A program made the translations under genes and the position numbers. The notes below the pieces were generated by a model. It was given only the letters and a program-made list of their open reading frames with translations, ran no database searches and was not told the DNA's origin. DNA of 64,000 nucleotides from Actinomadura violacea (GTDB lineage Bacteria; Actinomycetota; Actinomycetes; Streptosporangiales; Streptosporangiaceae): contig NZ_JAGEPF010000008.1 of assembly GCF_017573465.1 (NCBI RefSeq), positions 124,001 to 188,000 on the forward strand, written 5' to 3'. Below are positions 50,288 through 58,192 of this stretch, in pieces (positions within the stretch are counted from its first letter, which is position 1; every line of letters starts with the position of its first letter).

Positions 50288-51186
50288 AGTTCGTTCTCTC
50301 CGCCGAGCAGCGGATGTTCGGCGAGACGCTGCGACGGCTGCTGGCCGGCGCGGAAACCGCGAAGGCGGTCCGGGCGTGGGCGGCGGGCGACGCGGGGCCG
50401 GGCCGGGCGCTGTGGGCGCAGGCCGCCGAGGCGGGCGTGTTCGCGCTGGCGGTGCCGGAGGAGCACGGCGGCGCCGGGCGGCTGCCGGTCGAGCTGGCCG
50501 TCGCGATGGAGGAGCTCGGACGGGCCGCCGCGCCCGGCCCGTACGTCGAGACGCTCGCCGCCGCCGAGGTCCTGACCGACGCCGGTCTGCTGGAGCGGAT
50601 CGCCGAGGGCGAGGCGCTGGTGTCGGTGGCCGTGCCGCACGCGCTGGACGCCGACGTCGCCGACCTGGTCATCGGCGCCGACGGCACCGCCGTTCAGGCG
50701 GGCGAGCGCGTCGCGTCCCTGGACCCGGCCCGCCGCCTGTTCAAAGCCGAGGGCGCGCCCTCCGGCCTGATCGACCTCGGCGTGATGCTGTGCGCCGCGC
50801 AGCAGATCGGCCTCGGCCGCGCCCTGCTGGACGTGTCGGTCGAGTACGCCAAGACGCGGCAGCAGTTCGGGCGCCCGATCGGCGAGTACCAGGCCGTCAA
50901 GCACCACCTCGCCACGGCGCTGGTCGAGCTGGAGTTCGCGCGGCCGCTCGTCTACGGCGCGGCGCTGTCCTACGGGACGGGCGACTTCGCGCGGGACGCC
51001 TCGGCCGCGAAGGTCGCCGCGTCCGGCGCCGCCTACCTCGCGGCGAAGACGGCGCTGCAGGTGCACGCCGCGATCGGCTACACCGACGAGTACGACCCGT
51101 CCCTGTGGATCCGCAAGGCCCGCGCCCTGCACTCCGCCTGGGGCACCCCCGCCGAGCACCGCGCCCGCGTCGTCGCCGCCCTCTGA
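50284..51186 (+). CDS. Short acyl-CoA dehydrogenase subunit (FadE-like, pair 2)
   Basis: A 300-residue dehydrogenase-like protein, about 80 residues below the normal length; the central beta domain is much reduced. N-terminal VFALAVPEEHGGAGRLPVELAVAMEELGR and C-terminal YAKTRQQFGRPIGEYQAVKHHLA and AAIGYTDEYDPSLWIRKAR are conserved. It is the likely partner of the full-length subunit encoded immediately upstream. A two-copy palindromic element follows the stop. Confidence 0.9.
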   Translation: MKFVLSAEQRMFGETLRRLLAGAETAKAVRAWAAGDAGPGRALWAQAAEAGVFALAVPEEHGGAGRLPVELAVAMEELGRAAAPGPYVETLAAAEVLTDAGLLERIAEGEALVSVAVPHALDADVADLVIGADGTAVQAGERVASLDPARRLFKAEGAPSGLIDLGVMLCAAQQIGLGRALLDVSVEYAKTRQQFGRPIGEYQAVKHHLATALVELEFARPLVYGAALSYGTGDFARDASAAKVAASGAAYLAAKTALQVHAAIGYTDEYDPSLWIRKARALHSAWGTPAEHRARVVAAL

Positions 51187-51192
51187 CCCTCC

Positions 51193-51254
51193 GTCGACTT
51201 GCGGCGTGTCGGCCTTAAGAGAGCCGTTTTAAGGCCGACACGCCGCAAGTCAAC
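51193..51254. repeat. Palindromic repeat element, copy 2, between convergent genes
   Basis: The perfect 21-nt arms (51197-51217 and 51230-51250) are identical to those at 7453-7506 and extend to about 25 nt here with one mismatch. The 12-nt loop AGAGAGCCGTTT differs from copy 1 at 4 positions. Placed between the 3' ends of two convergent genes it would end transcription from both sides. Confidence 0.9.
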
Positions 51255-51260
51255 GAGGCG

Positions 51261-52829
51261 TCAGGCGTCGGCCTGCTCCTTGAGCTCGACGCGGCGGACC
51301 TTGCCGGACGCGGTCTTCGGAAGGTCCTCGACGAAGAGGATCTCGCGCGGGACCTTGAAGTTCGCGAGGCGCTCGCGGCAGTGCGCGACCAGTTCCTCCT
51401 CGGTCGCGGTGCGGCCGGGGCGCAGCCGGACGTAGGCGCGGCCGACCTCGCCCATCCGGGCGTCAGGGACGCCGACGACGCCGGACTCGGCGACCGCGTC
51501 GTGCCGGGCCAGGACGTCCTCGACCTCCGCCGGGTACACGTTGAACCCGCCGACGACGAACATCTCCTTGGACCGGCCGGTGATGGACAGGTTGCCGCGC
51601 TCGTCCAGGCGGCCCCGGTCGCCGGTGTCGAGCCAGCCGTCCCGGATCGTCTCGGCGGTCGCCTCCGGGTCGTCGAGGTAGCCGCTCATCACGTTGTAGC
51701 CGCGCACGAGGATCTCCCCGTCGGTGCCCGCCGGGACCCGCTCGCCGTCGTCGTCGACGATCTTCACTTCGACGTCGTCGATGGCCCGGCCGCACGTCGT
51801 CGCGATCGTCTCGTCATCGTCGTCCAGCGAGCAGGCCGACACCGTGCCGGAGCACTCCGTCAGCCCGTACGCGGTGATGACCTGCGGGAACAGCTCCTCG
51901 CGGATGCGCCGGACGAGCGCGACCGGCACGTCGGCCGCGCCGGTCACCGCCAGCCGCAGCGACGACAGGTCGCGGCCCTCGCGGCCCGGCGCGTCCAGCA
52001 GCGAGGTGTAGATCGTCGGTGGGCCGGGCAGCACCGTGATCCGCTCCGCCTCGATGATCCGCAGCGTCTCCGCCACCTCGAACACCGGCTGGAGCACCAT
52101 CGTGGCGCCCATCAGCACGCACGCGATCACGCCCGCCTTGTAGCCGAACGAGTGGAACATCGGGTTCACGATCAGGTACCGGTCGCCGGCGTGCACGCCG
52201 GTCCGCGCCGCCCACGCCTCGAACGTCCGGATGTTCTGCTCGTGCGTGCACATCACGCCCTTGGGCCGCCCGGTGGTCCCGGACGTGAACAGGATGTCGG
52301 CGACGTCGCCGGGGCGGACGGCGGCGGTCCGCGCGTCGGCCTCCGCGAGCGGGACGGCCTTGCCGACGAACCCGTCCCACGACATCACGCCGGGCCGCTC
52401 GTCGCCGTTGAAGGTGACGACGGCCTTCAGGTCGGGCAGGCCCGGGTAGGCGCCGGTCTCGTCGACGCCGAGCATGCCCGGGTAGTCGATGCCGAGGAAC
52501 CCGTCGGCGACGAACAGCATCTTCACGCGCGCGCGGGTCAGCGGCCAGCGCGCCTCCTCGCCCTTGTAGCGGGTGTTGAGCGGGACGAGCGTCGCGCCCG
52601 CGCCCATCGCGCCGAGGACGCTGACGATCCACCCGAGCGAGTTCGGCGCCCAGATCGCGATCCGGTCGCCCGGCTCGACCCCGGCGCCGGCGAAGGCGGC
52701 GGACGCCTCCCGCACCCGGTCCCGCAGCTGCGCGAACGTCACCCGGACGTCCCCGTCCACCACGGCCTCGGCGTCCGGAAACGCCTCCGCCGCCCGCGCC
52801 AACACCGCCGGAATCGTCAGTTCACCCAT
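51261..52829 (-). CDS. Acyl-CoA ligase (AMP-forming), FadD3-like
   Basis: A 522-residue adenylate-forming enzyme that activates a carboxylic acid to its CoA thioester. The P-loop motif is ILFTSGTTGRPKGVM, followed by YGLTECSGT, the hinge GDRGRLDERGNLSITGRSKEM, and the catalytic Lys in LPKTASGKVRR. The segment LVPLNTRYKGEEA with FLGIDYPGMLG resembles the FadD3 group that activates the two-ring propionate left after sterol ring cleavage; the closer assignment is tentative. It lies convergent to the acyl-CoA dehydrogenase operon, completing a beta-oxidation-like module. Confidence 0.9.
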   Translation of the reverse strand: MGELTIPAVLARAAEAFPDAEAVVDGDVRVTFAQLRDRVREASAAFAGAGVEPGDRIAIWAPNSLGWIVSVLGAMGAGATLVPLNTRYKGEEARWPLTRARVKMLFVADGFLGIDYPGMLGVDETGAYPGLPDLKAVVTFNGDERPGVMSWDGFVGKAVPLAEADARTAAVRPGDVADILFTSGTTGRPKGVMCTHEQNIRTFEAWAARTGVHAGDRYLIVNPMFHSFGYKAGVIACVLMGATMVLQPVFEVAETLRIIEAERITVLPGPPTIYTSLLDAPGREGRDLSSLRLAVTGAADVPVALVRRIREELFPQVITAYGLTECSGTVSACSLDDDDETIATTCGRAIDDVEVKIVDDDGERVPAGTDGEILVRGYNVMSGYLDDPEATAETIRDGWLDTGDRGRLDERGNLSITGRSKEMFVVGGFNVYPAEVEDVLARHDAVAESGVVGVPDARMGEVGRAYVRLRPGRTATEEELVAHCRERLANFKVPREILFVEDLPKTASGKVRRVELKEQADA

Positions 52830-52878
52830 GACAGCCCATGGTGGCCCCCGTCACCACGGGCTGGCTAGGGCGTCCCGC

Positions 52879-54258
52879 TCACCGGTACTCGGCGAGCCTT
52901 TCGCGCAACCAGTGGTAGGACGCCTTGGGCGTGCGGCGCTGGGTGGCGAAGTCGACGTGGACGAGCCCGAACCGCTGCTCGTACCCCTCGGCCCATTCGA
53001 AGTTGTCCAGCAGCGACCAGACGAAGTAGCCGCGGACGTCCACGCCGTCCTCGGCGATGGCCTGGTGGAGCGCGCGCAGGTGGCCGTCGAGGAAGTCGAT
53101 GCGCTCCTGGTCGGGGCGCCCCGGCTCGTCGCGGACGGAGCAGCCGTTCTCGGTGACGAGGATCGGCGGCAGCCCGGCGCCGTAGCGGTCGCGCAGCGTC
53201 AGCAGCATCTCGCGGAGCCCCTCGGGGACGACCGGCCAGCCGAACGCGGTCACCGGGTGGCCGTCGATCGGGGCGTCCTCGAACGGCAGGCCGGTGCCGT
53301 CGAGGTGGCCTTCGACCTCGCTGAGGACGGACGCCCCGCCGGTCCGGACGCCGGAGTTCGGGGCGGCGACGCGGGTCGGGCTGTAGTAGTTCACGCCGAG
53401 CCCGTCGAGCGGCGCGGTGATGACGTCCATGTCGCCGTCCTCGACGAACGGGAACGCGCCGTCGACGCCGTACGCGGACAGGTCCGGGTAGCGACCGAGC
53501 AGGACCGGGTCGGTGAACAGCCGGTTCTGCAGCGCGTCGAACGCGGTGGCGGCGGCGCGGTCGGCCGCGGAGTCCGTCGCCGTCCAGACGGGGCTGTAGT
53601 TGTTGGTGATCAGCACCTGGCCGGACGTGCGTCCGCGCAGCTCGGGGACGGCGAGGCCGTGGCCGAGGAGCAGGTGGTGCGCGACGGGCAGGGCGTCCAG
53701 GAGCAGGGCCTCGCCGGGCGCGTGGACGCCGAGGGCGTGGCCTTCGGTCATGTGGACGAACGGCTCGTTGAGCGTGATCCAGGTCGGGACGCGGTCGCCG
53801 AGCCGGTCGGCGACGAGGCCCGCGTACTCGGCGAAGCGGTGCGCGGTGTCGCGGTTCATCCAGCCGCCGGCGTCCTGGAGCGCCTGCGGGAGGTCCCAGT
53901 GGTACAGCGTGAGCGCGGGCGCGATGCCGTGCTCGGCGAGCGCGTCGACCAGGCGGTCGTAGAAGTCCAGGCCCTTGGGGTTGGCGGGGCCGCGGCCGTC
54001 CGGCTGGATCCGCGGCCACGCCACCGAGAACCGGTAGGCATTGACGCCGAGGCCGGCCATCAGCGCGACGTCCTCGGGCCAGCGGTGGTAGTGGTCGCAG
54101 GCCACGTCGGCGTTCTCGCCGTTCCTGATCGCGCCCGGGCGGGCGCAGAAGGAGTCCCAGATGCTCGGGCCGCGGCCGTCCTCGTGCACCGCGCCCTCGA
54201 TCTGGTACGACGACGTCGCCGTGCCCCAGACGAAGCCCTCGGGGAATCGGGGAAGCAT
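52879..54258 (-). CDS. GH1 beta-glucosidase
   Basis: A 459-residue glycoside hydrolase family 1 enzyme that hydrolyses beta-glucosides or related beta-glycosides with retention. The acid/base is in TLNEP (Glu165), the nucleophile in VTENG (Glu370). FPEGFVWGTATSSYQIEGA opens the barrel, and VWSLLDNFEWAEGYEQRFGLVHVDF closes it. No signal peptide is present, so it acts on imported sugars. ATG 54258 has GAGAGGAGA upstream. It is divergent from a TetR gene with an inverted repeat between. Confidence 0.95.
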   Translation of the reverse strand: MLPRFPEGFVWGTATSSYQIEGAVHEDGRGPSIWDSFCARPGAIRNGENADVACDHYHRWPEDVALMAGLGVNAYRFSVAWPRIQPDGRGPANPKGLDFYDRLVDALAEHGIAPALTLYHWDLPQALQDAGGWMNRDTAHRFAEYAGLVADRLGDRVPTWITLNEPFVHMTEGHALGVHAPGEALLLDALPVAHHLLLGHGLAVPELRGRTSGQVLITNNYSPVWTATDSAADRAAATAFDALQNRLFTDPVLLGRYPDLSAYGVDGAFPFVEDGDMDVITAPLDGLGVNYYSPTRVAAPNSGVRTGGASVLSEVEGHLDGTGLPFEDAPIDGHPVTAFGWPVVPEGLREMLLTLRDRYGAGLPPILVTENGCSVRDEPGRPDQERIDFLDGHLRALHQAIAEDGVDVRGYFVWSLLDNFEWAEGYEQRFGLVHVDFATQRRTPKASYHWLRERLAEYR

Positions 54259-54294
54259 GCGCGTCTCCTCTCTAGCATGAGCGGGAGTCACATT

Positions 54295-54317
54295 AAACAT
54301 GAACATGCGTCATGTTT
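54295..54317. promoter_or_regulatory. TetR-type operator between the beta-glucosidase and tetR genes
   Basis: AAACATGA (54295-54302) and TCATGTTT (54310-54317) are perfect inverted 8-mers 7 bases apart. The spacer holds another ACATG. The position between the divergent starts fits repression of one or both genes. Confidence 0.75.
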
Positions 54318-54337
54318 CGCCGGAGGGGGTCCGTTCC

Positions 54338-55000
54338 ATGGCCGACGGGGTGCGCCGCAGGCCGGCCCAGCGCCGCAGCGCCGAGCGCGTCGAGCGGCTG
54401 CTCGACGCCTGCGCGGAACTGCTGGCCGAATCCGGCCAGCACGCGCTGACCACCCGGGAGGTCGCCCGCCGCGCCGGCGTCCCGATCGGCACCCTGTACC
54501 AGTTCTTCGAGGGCAAGTCGGGGCTGCTGCACGAGCTGGCGATGCGCCAGCTCGCCGTGCTGATGGCGCGGCTGCGCGAGCGCCTCACCGCCGCGCCCGC
54601 GCGGAGCTGGGCGGACGCGGCCGTCCTCGTCTACGAGGAGAGCCTCGCGCTGCGCCGCACCGTGCCCGGCTTCTTCGTCGCCGACTTCCGCGACCCCGGG
54701 CCGATCGACGCGGGCCTGCTCCGCCGGATCGACACCGAGATGGCGGGCCGCCTGCACGAGCTCGGCACCGCCGAGATCGGGCTGCCGCCGCTGCCGGACG
54801 CCGAGCGCGTGCTGCTCGTCGCGATCACCTCGGCGGACGGCCTGCTCCGGCTGGCGTTCCAGACCGACGCGGACGGCGATCCGGCGACGATCGCGCTCGG
54901 CGCCCGGCTGCTGCGCGCCTACTTCGCGGACATCACCGGCGAGCCCGGTGGCGGGAGCGACGGGGAGCCGGGCGGGAGCGGCGCCGATCCGGACGAATAA
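54338..55000 (+). CDS. TetR-family regulator next to the beta-glucosidase
   Basis: A 220-residue regulator with helix-turn-helix ALTTREVARRAGVPIGTLYQFFEGKSGLL (about 38-66) and a helical C-terminal domain; the tail is Gly/Asp-rich. ATG 54338 is preferred over an earlier ATG (54299) because GGAGGGGG lies between them and the earlier start would fall inside the operator. It may also influence the MFS/sulfatase operon that starts 49 bases further on. Confidence 0.88.
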   Translation: MADGVRRRPAQRRSAERVERLLDACAELLAESGQHALTTREVARRAGVPIGTLYQFFEGKSGLLHELAMRQLAVLMARLRERLTAAPARSWADAAVLVYEESLALRRTVPGFFVADFRDPGPIDAGLLRRIDTEMAGRLHELGTAEIGLPPLPDAERVLLVAITSADGLLRLAFQTDADGDPATIALGARLLRAYFADITGEPGGGSDGEPGGSGADPDE

Positions 55001-55048
55001 CGTGAGCGTTGTTCACTTTTCGTTCGATCGGTGATAGTTCTTCCCCTC

Positions 55049-56326
55049 GTGAACGAGCTGACCGCCGCCGACGCCCCCGACGCCTCCGGCCTCGCCGGCG
55101 ACCGGGACGTCGGGCGCACCTGGCTGCTGGGCTACGCGCTCGCCTGGTTCGGCTACTGGCTGGTGATCATGCTGCCGCCGCAGTTCATGGCGCCGCACCT
55201 CATCGAGCACATCGCCCCGCACCACAAGGTGGACGTGCTGTCCTACCTGATGATCCAGAACTCGCTGGTCGTGGTGGTGTGCGTGCCGCTCGCCGGGCGG
55301 GCGTGCGACCGGACGCGGTCCCGGTTCGGCCGCCGCCGGATCTGGGCGCTCGGCGGGTTCGCCGTCGCCGCCGTCCCGTTCGCGCTCATCGGCTTCCAGA
55401 CGAGCTGGCCCGCGGTGGCGGCGCTGATGGTCGTCGCGTCGGTCGGGGAGTCCGCCGTGCTGGCCGCGCTCAGCGCCGTGATCGCCGACCGGGTGCCGCC
55501 CCGCCGGCGCGGCGCCGCGTCCGCCGCGATGGGCGTCCCGCAGGTGGTCGCCCTGGTCGCGGGCATGGTGCTGGTGACGATGCTGGTCACCTCCATCCCG
55601 GCGAGCTGGGTGCTGATCGGGGTGCTGGCCGCCGCGTCGCCGCTGCCGTTCTTCCTCGTCCGGCGCCGCGCGCCGCTGCCGCGGTCCGCGGACGCCGCGC
55701 CCGGCGGCGCGGCACCGGGTGACGCGGCACCGGGTGACGGGGAGCGGGTGCCGCTCCCCCGACCGCGCGAGCACCCCGACTACTACTGGGCGCTGCTGTC
55801 GCGGGTGCTGATCAACGCGGGGAACCTGGCGGGCACGACGTACCTGCTGTACTTCCTGGACGACGTGCTGCACCGCCGCGACCCCGACGGCTCGCTGCTC
55901 ATCCTCACGCTGGTCTACCTGGTGTGCTGCGCCGCGACCGGCTACCTCGGCGGCAGGGCGTCGGACCTGCTCGGCCGGCGCCGCGACCTGCTGGCGCTCG
56001 CGGGCGGGCTGCAGGCGGCCGCCGCCGCGCTGCTCGCGGCCGCGCCGACCTGGCCGTCCGCGCTGGCGGGCGCGGTGCTGCTCGGCGCGGGCTACGGCGC
56101 GTTCCTGTCGGTCGACCAGGCCCTCGTCACCGACGTGCTGCCCGACCAGCGCAGCCGCGCCCGCGACCTCGGCGTGATCAACTCCGCGCAGAACGTCCCG
56201 CTGGCGTTCGGGGTCTCCTGGCTCGTGCTCACCTTCGTCGGCGGCTACCGGACGCTGTACGCCGTCGCCGCCGTGATCATGCTGCTGGGCTCCGCCTCCG
56301 TCTACCGGATCAGGAGCGTGCGATGA
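55049..56326 (+). CDS. MFS transporter coupled to a sulfatase gene
   Basis: A 425-residue transporter with about 12 membrane segments in two halves, the inter-helix motif GRACDRTRSRFGRRR between helices 2 and 3, and its counterpart GGRASDLLGRRRD in the second half. GTG 55049 was chosen because GATAGT (55033-55038) looks like a -10 box for a leaderless message; GTG 55031 is an alternative start. The stop overlaps the sulfatase gene by 4 bp, so the transporter probably imports or exports the sulfatase substrate or product. Confidence 0.85.
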   Translation: MNELTAADAPDASGLAGDRDVGRTWLLGYALAWFGYWLVIMLPPQFMAPHLIEHIAPHHKVDVLSYLMIQNSLVVVVCVPLAGRACDRTRSRFGRRRIWALGGFAVAAVPFALIGFQTSWPAVAALMVVASVGESAVLAALSAVIADRVPPRRRGAASAAMGVPQVVALVAGMVLVTMLVTSIPASWVLIGVLAAASPLPFFLVRRRAPLPRSADAAPGGAAPGDAAPGDGERVPLPRPREHPDYYWALLSRVLINAGNLAGTTYLLYFLDDVLHRRDPDGSLLILTLVYLVCCAATGYLGGRASDLLGRRRDLLALAGGLQAAAAALLAAAPTWPSALAGAVLLGAGYGAFLSVDQALVTDVLPDQRSRARDLGVINSAQNVPLAFGVSWLVLTFVGGYRTLYAVAAVIMLLGSASVYRIRSVR

Positions 56327-58086
56327 AGGCGATCGTGGTCATGTTCGACACCCTGAACCGGCGGTTCCTGCCGCCGTACGGGGCGGAGCGCGTGCACGCG
56401 CCGAACTTCACCCGGCTCGCCGGGCGGGCGGCCACGTTCGACAACTGCTACGGCGGCAGCATGCCCTGCATGCCGGCGCGGCGGGAGATGCACACCGGCC
56501 GCCACAACTTCCTGCACCGCGGCTGGGGCCCCTTGGAGCCGTTCGACGACTCCGTCCCGGAGATGCTGAAGCAGAACGGCGTGTACACCCATCTCGTCAC
56601 CGACCACCAGCATTACTGGTGCGACGGCGGCGCGACCTACCATCCGCGCTTCAACACGTTCGAGTTCTTCCGCGGGCAGGAAGGCGACGAATGGAAGGGC
56701 CACGTCGCGGACCCGCCGATGCCCGATGCCATTCCCCGTTCCGCGAACCCGCTGCGCCGCCAGGACTGGGTGAACCGCCTCTACATGACCGAAGAGGCCG
56801 ACCATCCGCAGACGCAGACGTTCGACGCCGGGCTGCACTTCATCAGGACCAACCACGCCGAAGACGACTGGTTCCTGCAGATCGAGACGTTCGACCCGCA
56901 CGAGCCCTTCTTCAGCTACGACGATTACAAGAAGCTCTACCCGGACGACTACGACGGCCCGCATTTCGACTGGCCCGACTACAAGCGCGTCACCGAGACG
57001 CCCGAGCAGGTCGAGCACCTGAAGAACCGGTACATGGCGCTGCTGTCGATGTGCGACCGGTCGCTCGGCCGCGTCCTCGACACCATGGACGACCTGGGCC
57101 TCTGGGACGACACGCTGCTAATCGTCTGCACCGACCACGGGCTGCTGCTCGGCGAGCACGACTGGTGGGGCAAGAACGCGCCGCCCTTCTGGGACGAGAC
57201 GATCCACACGCCGCTGTTCGTCTGGGACCCGCGCGACGGCGTCGCCGGGGAACGGCGCGCGAGCCTCGTCCAGACGATCGACTTCGGGCCGACGCTGCTG
57301 GAGTTCTTCGGGATCGACCGCACGCCCGACATGCGGGGCGTTCCGCTGCGCGACGTCGTCGCCCGGGATTCGCCCGTCCGCGAGGCCGGCCTTTTCGGCT
57401 GTTTCGGCGGGCACGTCAGCGTCACCGACGGCCGCCATGTCTACATGCGCGCCTGCGCGGAGCCAGGAAACCGTCCGCTCGCCGAATACACGCTCATGCC
57501 GACGCACATGCGGGGCCGCATTCCCGTGGAAACGCTGCGCGAGGCGACGATGGCCGATCCTTTCACCTTCACCAAGGGCGTCTCACCTCTGCGCATCCCT
57601 GGTTTCTCCTATACCGACCCGCATTCTTTCGGCACGCTTCTCTACGACCTGGGGAACGACCCCCAGCAGACCTCTCCGCTCATCGACGACGACCTCGAAC
57701 TGCGCATGATCGGGCTCATGGTCGAACTGATGCGCGCCGAGGACGCTCCGCCCGAGCAGTACGAGCGGCTCGGGCTGCCGCCCTCCGGCCCGGTCGACGC
57801 GTCCCATCTGCTCGTCCGCAAGCAGTGGGACCAGGTGCTCGCGTCGGAGCAGCCGCCGCTCACCGCCGCGCAGTTCCCGACGTCGCGGCTCTCGGTGACG
57901 ACGCCGACCCGGCTGCTCATGGCCGAACCGGCCGCCGAGGCCGTGCTGCGCCGGCACCTCGGCGCGCTCATGGACAGCCCGCTGCTGCCCGAGGCGATGC
58001 CGTTCTCGCTGCTGGAGATCGCGGAGATGGCCGTCATCGACCGCGCGACGCTGCACGCCATCGCCACCGACCTAGCGCACCTGTAG
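56323..58086 (+). CDS. Type I sulfatase (Cys-type, formylglycine-dependent)
   Basis: A 587-residue alkaline-phosphatase-superfamily enzyme that hydrolyses sulfate esters. The CxPxR signature is CMPAR (Cys49), to be converted to formylglycine, in MPCMPARREMHTGRHN. Metal-ligand segments are VVMFDTLNRRFLPPYG, FDPHEPFF and CTDHGLLLGEHDWWGK. There is no signal peptide, so the substrate must be cytoplasmic, which fits the coupled MFS gene. The C-terminal 140 residues extend beyond the usual fold. It is co-transcribed with the MFS gene (ATGA overlap). Confidence 0.92.
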   Translation: MKAIVVMFDTLNRRFLPPYGAERVHAPNFTRLAGRAATFDNCYGGSMPCMPARREMHTGRHNFLHRGWGPLEPFDDSVPEMLKQNGVYTHLVTDHQHYWCDGGATYHPRFNTFEFFRGQEGDEWKGHVADPPMPDAIPRSANPLRRQDWVNRLYMTEEADHPQTQTFDAGLHFIRTNHAEDDWFLQIETFDPHEPFFSYDDYKKLYPDDYDGPHFDWPDYKRVTETPEQVEHLKNRYMALLSMCDRSLGRVLDTMDDLGLWDDTLLIVCTDHGLLLGEHDWWGKNAPPFWDETIHTPLFVWDPRDGVAGERRASLVQTIDFGPTLLEFFGIDRTPDMRGVPLRDVVARDSPVREAGLFGCFGGHVSVTDGRHVYMRACAEPGNRPLAEYTLMPTHMRGRIPVETLREATMADPFTFTKGVSPLRIPGFSYTDPHSFGTLLYDLGNDPQQTSPLIDDDLELRMIGLMVELMRAEDAPPEQYERLGLPPSGPVDASHLLVRKQWDQVLASEQPPLTAAQFPTSRLSVTTPTRLLMAEPAAEAVLRRHLGALMDSPLLPEAMPFSLLEIAEMAVIDRATLHAIATDLAHL

Positions 58087-58192
58087 CGAAGTGCTAATAA
58101 TCAAATAAACATTTTCGTTCGTTTGGGGTTCCGGCGGCTCGCGCGGGTTGTTACCGTCCCGCTCAAGCACCTCCGACCCCAGGAGCCGCGCC

